From: Candidatus Nealsoniibacteriota bacterium
GTDB lineage: Bacteria > Patescibacteriota > Minisyncoccia > Minisyncoccales > PWPS01
NCBI GenBank assembly: GCA_003551845.1
Contig: PUNQ01000040.1
Span: forward strand, 1-53,996
DNA: 53,996 nt
Direction of reading: 5' to 3'
Shown: positions 6,923-15,000 of the stretch, one piece after another
Position numbering within the stretch: position 1 is the first letter of the stretch
How the letters are laid out: every line of letters begins with the position of its first letter
Notes under the pieces: generated by a model
Databases searched by the model: none
The model's input: only the letters and a program-made list of their open reading frames with translations
Told to the model about the DNA's origin: nothing
Position numbers and translations under genes: made by a program

Positions 6923-8434
6923 ATGAAAAATAGCTTTCTTTTTTTGTTGGCGATCCTTTTTGTTATCCTCGCGGGCCCCTTACCCGTTTTCGCTAATGAT
7001 ATGGATGCGGACTCTTACGATATGGTGATAGTCGATGATGAAGGAGATATTCAGAGGATATTACAAATAGAATATGACGGCCTCGTACCTTGCGGAAGAT
7101 GCTTGAAAGCCGAGGTTTCCAACGGAGCACATCCCGTTTTCAACGTCGATTTGGACAGAATCCACGGATGCGACTCTGCAGCCTGGGGCTCGGGAAGTGA
7201 AACCTTCGTTCCCTGCACTCTTTGTCATGGCTTTATCGTTTTCGATCGTGTGGTAAGTTTTTTTCTGGGAGTCTTGATTCCCGCCCTGGCACTCCTTTTT
7301 ATCGTAATTTCGGGTTTGATAATGATTACTTCGACCGGCAACCCGGACAGGATAGAGACGGCTAAAAAGGCCTTCATAGCTTCCATAACCGGTGTATTTT
7401 TGGCTTACGCCTCTTGGGCAATAGTAACTTTGGTCATCTCCACTTTCATGGAATGGGATGAAGTGGAATGGTCCGTCGGAGGAATAGAAGTTCAACACAT
7501 GTGCAACGTAGTTGCCGAAGAAATCGATTTTCACACGGAGGATGAAGAAAATGGAGAAGAAAACGGGCCGGAGAACGGTAATGGAAATGGTCCCGTAAAT
7601 GGAAACGGGCCGGAGAACGGTAATGGAAACGGGTCGGAGAACGGTAATGATTATTTCGAACTGATTATTAATTGCGAAGACGGAGGAAATACTACTGCAG
7701 GCTGTGGAGATATGGATGTTGAGAGCGGAAGAACTCTTAATATTGAAGCTGTGCCCGAAGACGAATATGAATTTGCAGGCTGGAGTGATTGTGATAATGT
7801 TACCGAGAGGTTCTGTGAATTGGAAATGTCGGGAGATAGAAGTATTACTGCTCATTTTTCTGAAGAGTCAGCCACCGACCCCTCATATATGTGTCCGAGC
7901 GGAGAAGAGCAATGTGATAATTGGAGATCGGGAGCAGAGTTGGTGGAAGCCGAAGTTTGTGAACCTCCGCCCTTGCATGAAAAATATATCTGTTGCGAAT
8001 ATAATGACGATACTCATCGAGAAGGTTGTGAGGCTGCCTATTACTCTTTCAACTTTCAACACACTGAATATGGAGACGGCAGTGTTCTAATTCAGTGGTC
8101 ATATGGAGGTAATATAGAATGTGAGGGAGAAAATTTTGAAATAGAAGAAAATCCCGGCGAAATCATAGTTGCTCCGGAAGAAGAAACCACATACGCCATA
8201 AATTGCGAAAGGCCGGGTGGTCTGGAAAATATAAGAGAAGAAATAACAGTTTCTCCGGTAGAAGAGGAGTCAAAGGCGGAGTGGGTGTGTATGCAGGAAG
8301 AAGAAGAGTGTGAAAATAAAGAAGGGTTTGTGGAAGAAGACGAAGAAGGAGAGAAGTGTTCCGCTGATTTTGATGAATTCCCTTTTTGTGATGTCGCAGG
8401 GGGAGAAATGGCAAAATGTTGTATAAAAGAATAA
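6923..8434 (+). CDS. Secreted type IV secretion pilin-hairpin protein with InlB-like and Cys-rich regions
   Basis: 503 residues from the ATG at 6923; a longer frame from 6857 would start inside tRNA-Arg. There is a signal peptide (about 1-24). A conserved Cys-containing segment (LVPCGRC, then VPCTLCHGFIVFD) leads into two transmembrane helices (about 105-175) separated by STGNPDRIETAKKAF, the T4SS-pilin (PF18895-like) hairpin common in CPR. Next come an Asn/Gly linker with NGNGPENGNG repeats (about 200-235), an InlB B-repeat-like module with EFAGWSDC and ITAHF (about 240-300), and a tail with two similar Cys clusters each ending in CC. A TATAAT ends exactly 6 nt before the ATG, so the mRNA may be leaderless. 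Confidence 0.75.
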   Translation: MKNSFLFLLAILFVILAGPLPVFANDMDADSYDMVIVDDEGDIQRILQIEYDGLVPCGRCLKAEVSNGAHPVFNVDLDRIHGCDSAAWGSGSETFVPCTLCHGFIVFDRVVSFFLGVLIPALALLFIVISGLIMITSTGNPDRIETAKKAFIASITGVFLAYASWAIVTLVISTFMEWDEVEWSVGGIEVQHMCNVVAEEIDFHTEDEENGEENGPENGNGNGPVNGNGPENGNGNGSENGNDYFELIINCEDGGNTTAGCGDMDVESGRTLNIEAVPEDEYEFAGWSDCDNVTERFCELEMSGDRSITAHFSEESATDPSYMCPSGEEQCDNWRSGAELVEAEVCEPPPLHEKYICCEYNDDTHREGCEAAYYSFNFQHTEYGDGSVLIQWSYGGNIECEGENFEIEENPGEIIVAPEEETTYAINCERPGGLENIREEITVSPVEEESKAEWVCMQEEEECENKEGFVEEDEEGEKCSADFDEFPFCDVAGGEMAKCCIKE

Positions 8435-8440
8435 CCAAAA

Positions 8441-8513
8441 GCCTCCGTAGCTCAACCGGCAGAGCAGGTCCCTCTTAAGGACAAGGTTCCGGGTTCGATC
8501 CCTGGCGGGGGCA
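8441..8513 (+). tRNA. tRNA-Lys (anticodon CUU)
   Basis: 73 nt. Acceptor GCCUCCG pairs with CGGGGGC (one U-G), D stem GCUC/GAGC, anticodon loop CUCUUAA gives CUU, T arm CCGGG-UUCGAUC-CCUGG. The discriminator is A with no encoded CCA. It begins 6 nt after the preceding gene and is probably cut from its transcript. Confidence 0.93.
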
Positions 8514-8569
8514 CAAAAAAAGGTTTAAAATTCAAAGAATTTGTAGTATAGTTAATCAAGAAAAAATAA

Positions 8570-8851
8570 ATGACAAATACAATGAAAACGGAAAAAGAAA
8601 AAGCGGAAATACTTAACGAGTACGGTTTGGACGAAAACGACACCGGTTCTCCGGAAGCTCAAATCGCAATCCTTACCGCAGAGATAAATAATCTTTTCGA
8701 GCATCTCGAAGACCATCCCAAAGACAAGCACTCCAGAAAGGGGCTGGTCGGAATGGTAAACAAAAGAAAAAAACTTCTCAAATACTTGAAAAGAGAAGAT
8801 GAAGGCAGGTACGAGGAAATTATTAAAAAAACCGGACTTAAAAGTAAATGA
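8570..8851 (+). CDS. rpsO: 30S ribosomal protein S15
   Basis: Binds 16S rRNA helices 20-22 early in small-subunit assembly. The 93-residue product contains the S15 signature [13 protein letters not shown], followed by [29 protein letters not shown], and ends with the usual [12 protein letters not shown]. The start at 8570 gives [10 protein letters not shown]; the in-frame ATG at 8582 is an alternative. A TATAGT about 18 nt upstream may be the -10. It starts an operon in which the next gene begins inside its stop codon (ATGA), continuing to pnp. The rpsO-pnp pairing is an old bacterial arrangement and supports the calls. Confidence 0.97.
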   Translation: MTNTMKTEKEKAEILNEYGLDENDTGSPEAQIAILTAEINNLFEHLEDHPKDKHSRKGLVGMVNKRKKLLKYLKREDEGRYEEIIKKTGLKSK

Positions 8852-9351
8852 CAATAAAGCACAAGGGCCAAAGAGTGGTCGTTTTGATGGATGTTCAAAA
8901 TCTTTACCACTCGGCCAAACATTTATATCAGTCGAGAGTCGACTTCAAGCAAGTTTTAAATCTCGGCGTAAGTAAAAGAACCCTGATTCGTTCTTTCGCC
9001 TACGTCATAAGAACGAAAAGCGGGGAAGAAAAATCTTTTTTTGACGCTTTAACCAACCTGGGTATAGAGACCAGGATTAAGGACCTTCAAGAATATCAGG
9101 GAGGATTCAAGAAAGGAGATTGGGATGTCGGCCTGGTGGTGGATGCAATCAGGCTTTCCGGAAGTGTCGATTCCATAGTTTTGGTCACCGGTGACGGTGA
9201 CTTTGTTCCTTTGGTGGAATATCTACAAAATAAAGGAATAAGAGTTGAAGTTATCGCCTTCAAGCGGTCAGCTTCTTCAAAACTGATAGAAGCCGCCGAT
9301 GAATTCATGGACCTGGAAGAAAACCCCAAAAAATATCTACTTAAAAAATAA
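8848..9351 (+). CDS. NYN (PIN-like) domain protein, putative ribonuclease
   Basis: 167 residues. The pattern [15 protein letters not shown] near the N-terminus, [14 protein letters not shown] in the middle and [17 protein letters not shown] near 110-127 is the NYN/LabA-DUF88 fold, with acidic residues (D15, the DWD pair, DGD) positioned to bind a metal as in PIN nucleases. The C-terminal [19 protein letters not shown] is also typical. The ATG overlaps the rpsO TGA and the stop is 1 nt before pnp, so it sits translationally between S15 and PNPase. A role in RNA processing is plausible from fold and context but unproven. Confidence 0.85.
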   Translation: MTIKHKGQRVVVLMDVQNLYHSAKHLYQSRVDFKQVLNLGVSKRTLIRSFAYVIRTKSGEEKSFFDALTNLGIETRIKDLQEYQGGFKKGDWDVGLVVDAIRLSGSVDSIVLVTGDGDFVPLVEYLQNKGIRVEVIAFKRSASSKLIEAADEFMDLEENPKKYLLKK

Positions 9352-9352
9352 T

Positions 9353-11479
9353 ATGGAAGAAGATAAATACGAAATACAAATCGGAGGAAGAAAATTAACG
9401 GCCAGCTTTAAAAAGATGGCCGAACAAGCCAACGGCAGTGTAGTTCTCCGCTACGGCGATACCGTCGTTTTGGCGACGGCGACGATGTCGGAAAAGGATA
9501 AAAAAGATGAACTCGGCTATTTTCCCCTGATGGTTTTTTATGAAGAAAAGTTTTATGCAGCGGGAAAGATAGGCGGCTCCAGATATACTCGCAGAGAAGG
9601 TAAGCCTTCCGACAGGGCGACTCTCATATCCAGAATGATAGACAGATCGATCAGGCCCCTTTTTCCGGACAACCTGAAGAGAGAAGTGGAAATAATCGTC
9701 ACCTGTCTTTCTTGGGATGAAGAAAACGATCCCGCCGTTTTGGGTGGATTGGCTTCTTCCATAGCTCTTTCAATCTCCGACATACCCTGGAACGGTCCCG
9801 TATCGATGATAAGGGTCGGGAAAGAAAAATCCGGAGAACTGATACTCAACCCGGATTATCAGGAAAGAGAAGAAGGGCCCATAGAAGCCGTTTACAGCGG
9901 ATTTTTCAACGACAACGGAGAATACGTAATAAATATGATTGAGAGCTTCTTCGAAGAAGCTTCCGATGAAGAAATTATAAAATCGGTTCAAGTAGCCGAA
10001 AAAGCAACAAAAAAACTGGAGGAATTTCAAAAAAAGATAATTGAAAAAAAAGGTGAAGAAAAGATATCTTTACCGGAAGAAAAATCCGATCCGGAGATTA
10101 AAAAGATGGTTGAGGATTTCAGAGACGATATTGAAAAAGCGATTTTCGAGAATGACGATGATGATCATTTGAACAAAATTGAAGAAGAAATAAAGGAAAA
10201 AGTCTCCGAAGAAGATGAAAAAGAAGCCTTAAATTATTTTAATGATCTTAAAAAGAGTATCGTCAGGGAAAAGATATTGAAAGAAAATAAAAGACCGGAC
10301 GGAAGAAAAGCGGATCAGATCAGAGAACTATCGACGAAAGTTAAAATTCTGCCCAGAACTCACGGAAGCGGACTCTTCTCAAGGGGGCGCACAAGATCAC
10401 TTTCAATAATAACTCTCGGCCCTCCCGGTGATAAAAAGCTATTTGACAATATGGAAGAAGAAGGTAAGAAAAGGTTCATGCATCACTATAATTTTCCTCC
10501 TTATTCCGTAGGTGAGTCCTGGCCTCTCAGAGGTCCGGGCAGGAGAGAAATCGGGCACGGAATGCTCGGAGAAAAAGCTATTCGACCGGTTCTTCCGAAA
10601 ATAGACGATTTTCCCTACACGATAAGATCGGTTTCGGAAATACTTTCTTCCAACGGATCGACTTCTCAAGCGGCGATAACCAGCACCTCCTTGGCCCTGA
10701 TGGACGCCGGAGTTCCCATAAAAGCTCCCGTAACCGGGATATCGGTAGGTATGGTTTCAACAAGCAAAGACGATTATCGCCTTTTGGCGGATATTCAGGG
10801 ACTTGAAGATCATGCCGGAGATATGGATTTCAAGGTGGCGGGAACTAAAAACGGCGTGACCGCTATCCAGATGGACGTCAAAATAGATGGAATTACGATC
10901 GATATCATGAAAGAAGCCCTAAAGAAAGGTGAAAAATACAGAAGTGTGATACTGGATAAAATCAATGAAGCGATAGAAAAGCCCAGAGAAGATCTTTCTC
11001 CCTATGCTCCCCGAATAATAACGATGAAAATCGACCCCGACAAGATAAGAGAAGTAATCGGTCCGGGAGGAAAAGTAATAAATGAAATCATAGATGAAAC
11101 CGAAGTTTCAATAGATATAGAAGACTCCGGTGACATCTTCATAACTTCCGAGGATAGACAATCCGCGGAAAAAGCTGTAGAATGGATAAAGAACATAGTT
11201 CGAGAACCGGAAAAGGGAGAAATATTCAAAGGAAAAGTTAAAAAAATAATGAATTTCGGCTGCTTCGTAGAGATTATGCCCGGCACCGAAGGACTGGTTC
11301 ATATATCCGAACTGGAATCGGGTCACGTAAACAAAGTGGAGGATGTGGTTAAGGTCGGTGACGTAATTCCGGTTAAAGTCTTGAAGGTGGCCAACGACGG
11401 AAAAATTGATCTTTCATTAAAAGATGCTAAAAAAGAGATAAAAAAGAACCGTCAAAGGAGGGATGACAAAAATAAATAA
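9353..11479 (+). CDS. pnp: Polyribonucleotide nucleotidyltransferase (PNPase)
   Basis: A 3'-5' phosphorolytic exoribonuclease. From the ATG at 9353 it has 708 residues, normal for the family; a longer frame from 9299 would overlap the NYN gene. Domain order is complete: RNase PH 1 (RYTRREGKPSDRATLISRM, about 80), the helical linker (about 210-320), RNase PH 2 with the substrate-binding RTHGSGLFSRGRT (about 338-350) and DFKVAGTKNGVTAIQMD (about 495), KH domain (GPGGKVINEIIDE, about 565), and S1 domain (GKVKKIMNFGCFVEIMPGTEG, about 625-690). It follows the NYN gene by 1 nt with no Shine-Dalgarno. Confidence 0.97.
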   Translation: MEEDKYEIQIGGRKLTASFKKMAEQANGSVVLRYGDTVVLATATMSEKDKKDELGYFPLMVFYEEKFYAAGKIGGSRYTRREGKPSDRATLISRMIDRSIRPLFPDNLKREVEIIVTCLSWDEENDPAVLGGLASSIALSISDIPWNGPVSMIRVGKEKSGELILNPDYQEREEGPIEAVYSGFFNDNGEYVINMIESFFEEASDEEIIKSVQVAEKATKKLEEFQKKIIEKKGEEKISLPEEKSDPEIKKMVEDFRDDIEKAIFENDDDDHLNKIEEEIKEKVSEEDEKEALNYFNDLKKSIVREKILKENKRPDGRKADQIRELSTKVKILPRTHGSGLFSRGRTRSLSIITLGPPGDKKLFDNMEEEGKKRFMHHYNFPPYSVGESWPLRGPGRREIGHGMLGEKAIRPVLPKIDDFPYTIRSVSEILSSNGSTSQAAITSTSLALMDAGVPIKAPVTGISVGMVSTSKDDYRLLADIQGLEDHAGDMDFKVAGTKNGVTAIQMDVKIDGITIDIMKEALKKGEKYRSVILDKINEAIEKPREDLSPYAPRIITMKIDPDKIREVIGPGGKVINEIIDETEVSIDIEDSGDIFITSEDRQSAEKAVEWIKNIVREPEKGEIFKGKVKKIMNFGCFVEIMPGTEGLVHISELESGHVNKVEDVVKVGDVIPVKVLKVANDGKIDLSLKDAKKEIKKNRQRRDDKNK

Positions 11480-11492
11480 AAAGGTGAGGACG

Positions 11493-12077
11493 ATGAAGGG
11501 AGATATCGCTCTGATAAAGAGCGGAGAATTGACTTTTTCCGAAAAAGAAGAACTTTCCGCCGGACCTCCTCCCTCTCCCGAAGCTCAGCCGATTACACCG
11601 CCTCCTCCACCCGAACCCCCCTCGGCAACCGAAAAGCCGTCTCCTCCCGAACCCGAGCCCGTTACCACTCCTCCTCCCTCTCCCGAAACCGATAAGCAAT
11701 CTACTAAAAAAGAAAGTGTGTTATCCGAAGAGCTTAAAAAGGAGCTTACCGATTTCGGTGTTCAAAGTTTGCAAGAGCTTGAGTCGCATGAAAAGAAGAC
11801 GAGAGAAAAGCTGGGAAAGATAGAAAGAATAATGGGAGAAACGGATCAAAAAATAGAAGACATATCTCAAGAGATAAGAAGCCTTTCTCAACAAATAGAT
11901 GAAAGTGACGAAGGGGTCACCGAAAGAAAATTAAGAAAAAAGAGAGCCGGCCTATTCAAAGAAAGAAAAGAGTTGGAAAAAAATAAGCTCGAAATAATTC
12001 GAAGAAAAAGAGAGACCAAAGAAAGTTTAAAAAAAATAAGCGTTTTTAAAGATAAATTAACCGATTCTTCCCATTAG
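11493..12077 (+). CDS. Pro-rich, coiled-coil hypothetical protein
   Basis: 194 residues starting MKGDIALIKSGELTF. I chose the ATG at 11493 because AGGTGAGG precedes it at a normal distance. The in-frame ATG at 11463 overlaps pnp and has its AGGAGG almost touching the start codon. Residues about 25-75 are mostly Pro, Glu and Ser (PPPPPEPP, PPPSPE); residues about 85-190 are a highly charged helix likely to form a coiled coil. There is no signal peptide or membrane segment. It lies immediately upstream of the giant coiled-coil gene (12 nt apart) and shares its Lys/Glu-rich, Pro-linker style, so they may be partners. I do not recognise the family. Confidence 0.8.
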   Translation: MKGDIALIKSGELTFSEKEELSAGPPPSPEAQPITPPPPPEPPSATEKPSPPEPEPVTTPPPSPETDKQSTKKESVLSEELKKELTDFGVQSLQELESHEKKTREKLGKIERIMGETDQKIEDISQEIRSLSQQIDESDEGVTERKLRKKRAGLFKERKELEKNKLEIIRRKRETKESLKKISVFKDKLTDSSH

Positions 12078-12089
12078 GACTTTTTAAAT

Positions 12090-15000
12090 ATGAATAAAAT
12101 AAAACAAATAAAAGAAAAAATAAAAGAAATCGGGGAAGATATAGAAAAGTTGGAACTGAAAAAAGAACAGATTTCAAAGAGAAAAGAACAATTGAAAGAG
12201 ACCGTTTCCGAAGTAAAAAGCAAGCTTGAAAAAATTGAAGAGGAAAGAAAAAACCTGGAAGAAAAAGGCCAGGAAAGCGAAGAAGAGATGAAAAAAAGAT
12301 GGAAGATGGAAGACAAAATTACCGCATTGGAAGAAGAGCTCTGGAAGTGGGAAGACGAAATGGAAAATCTCCCCGAAAGTAAAAAGGATGATCTGGAAAA
12401 AGAAATTTCCACTTTAAGAAAAGAAAAAAGAACCTTGAAAAGAGAGCTCAGATCCTTGAGAAGACAAGAAGAGGAGCCGGATGAGGAAGAGATAAAGAGA
12501 GAGCTGGCCAACCAGCCGGAAGAACAAAGAAAAGTGAAAGAAGAAGAAATGAGATTGGTTAAGAAGAAGGAAAAATTAGAAAAGAGGTTGAGAGAATTGA
12601 TGGAGGAAGAAAGCAATTTGAAAAAAGAAAAAGATGAATTGGAGCGTGCTCTGGAAGAAGAGAACGACCCCGCAAAGAGACAATCACTTCAATCCGAACG
12701 CTGGGAAGTTGAAGATATGCGTAGAGAAAAAAGAAAAGAAAGGTGGAGACTTGAAGAGGAGATTATGGACACTAAAAAGAAGATCAAGGAAAAAGAGAGT
12801 GAATACGAAGCTCTGGAAAGAAGGAGAAGGAAACTGGAAAAAATAAAAATCCGAAACGAAGCTTTCAAGGACTTGCCCGATGATGAAAAGGCAATTGAAG
12901 AAAAAGTGGAAGAAATAAAGGCGAGCCTGGAGAAGAAGATTGAGCAAAAAGAAAAGCTTTCGGAAGAAAGAGGAAGATTGGAGTCAAAGCTTGAAAAAAT
13001 AATTCCCAAAGAAGAAAAAATTGAAGAACAGGAAAAAGAGATAGAGAAAAAAGAAGAATTGGAAAATGACCCTCAAAAATCAAAAGAGCTGAAGGAAAAG
13101 AGATGGGAACTGGAAGATATGCGCAGAGAAATAGAAGACAAAAGGTGGCAAGAAGAAAGAAAAATTCAGAAAAAGGATGAAGAAATTGAAAGAGTGGATA
13201 CCGAAATAGCTCAACTTGAAGAGCAAAAAGCACAATTGGAATTGGTTCTGAGTGATTTAAAAGAATTGGAAGAGAGAGAAGCCGTAAGAAAAAAAGATCG
13301 GGAAGACGAACAGCTGGAAGAGATCGAAAAGCTGCAAAGGGAAAGAGTGGAAAAAGAGAAAGAGAAAGACTTCAGCCTGGAAACGGAAATAGAAGAAACC
13401 GAAAATAAAATTCAGGAATTAATCAAGGAGGAAAAGACTCTCGAAGTCGAAAAAGAAAGTTTGGAGCAGCGAAAATCACGAACCAAAGAATTTTTGGAAG
13501 ACATACTCAGAAGAGTTGAGGAGATAAAAGAAAGAGAAAAATCAATAGAAGAAAAGGAAGAAATTGCCGAAGATGCGGAAGAGAAGAGGCGCTTGGAAGA
13601 AAAAAGATGGGATTTGGAAAAAGAACGAAGAGAATGGGAAGAAAAAGAATGGAATATGGAAGAAAAATTGAACAGGATAAAGCAAAGAGAAGAAAAACTT
13701 AATATTGAATACCGGGAAGCCGTAAGTAAAAAGGAAGGGTTGAAAGACAAGGTTCGTGAATTAAGACAAAACAAAAAGAAGCAAGCGGTTAAAAGAGAAA
13801 AGAGAAATGTCAGAAAAGATTTGGCTTTAATAAAAGAAGAAAAGAGAGACTTGAATGAAAAAAGAGCCAAAAAGAGAGAGCAGATCAAGCATCAAGAGAA
13901 AAAGATGGAGCTCGTCGAAGAAAGAGAAAAGAAAGTGGAAGAAGAAAAAGAAAAGATAGAAGAAAAAGAAAAGAATGTGACCGGTCCGGAAGAAAAAAGA
14001 GCCGTCGAAGCTCGCAGATGGCGAGTAGAGCAAAGGAGAAAAGACATCGAAGAGGAACGCTGGGAAGTTGAAGAAAAATTAGAAAAATTAAAAGAAGAAG
14101 GGGGGAAGATAGAGCTTCAATATCAACAAGCGTTAAATAAAGAGCTCGAACTGGAGGAAAAACTCGACTCTTTGGATGAAGAGATCGGTAAAATCGAAGC
14201 GATCAAAGAAAAGGAAGAGTTGGAGGAAAGGTTGGAAAGATTTTCCGAGCTACGAGCGACTCTGAGAGATCAAACCTCCGACATGGAGAAAAGAAAAGAG
14301 GAGATTGAAAAAAAGTTGGAAGAAATAAAAAAAGAAGAAGAAGAAATCGAGGAAGAAGGAGAAGAAGTCGAACGAGATGAAAAATTAGCCGAGGGTGCTG
14401 AAGACAGAAGAAAGGTGGAAGAAAAAAGGTGGAGAATCGGAGAAGAGAGAAGAAGAGTAGAAAAGGAGAGGTGGGATTTGGAAAAAGAACTTGAAGAGCT
14501 GAATAAAAAACAGAGAGAGCTCGATCTCGTTCTGGAAAGAGAAAAAGAGGCAAAAGAGAGATTGAGAGACATAGAGATGATGCTCAGTGGAAAGCCCAAA
14601 AAAGAAGAAAAGGACGTCTCACACGAAAAAAGATCCGAGGCGAAAGAACAAAAAAAAGAAAAAGAGGAAGAAGATGACGACATAAAAAAGGAAGATGCCT
14701 CGGAAGAAGAGGATCAAACAACTCAAAAATCGGAAGACTCGGAAGAGTCCGGAAAAGACGAAGATAGAGAAATGAGCGAAAGAGAAAAATTTTTAAAAAG
14801 TCTTGATGAGAAATTGGAGAGTGAAAGCAGTGACGATATTAAGCCGGAAACAGCTGACGAACCGAAAGGAGGAGCTTTTCCGGATACTGCGGAAATGCAA
14901 AAAGAAGACACTTTCCCCTCTTCGGAAAAAGCTTCCGAACAAACTACGGATAAGGACCCTTATAAAGAAGATTCCTCTTCCGCGGAAATTCCTGATTTCG

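Noticed and set aside
9299-9352. Longer N-terminus for PNPase
   Set aside because: It overlaps the NYN gene; the family start motif begins at 9353.
12090-14600. Coiled-coil protein as an SMC/Rad50-type ATPase
   Set aside because: No P-loop, signature or Walker B motif at either end of the coil; it has a membrane helix and SH3b domain instead.
12074-14911. Several Ser/Phe/Leu-rich minus-strand frames
   Set aside because: They are shadows of the Lys/Glu-rich coiled-coil gene.
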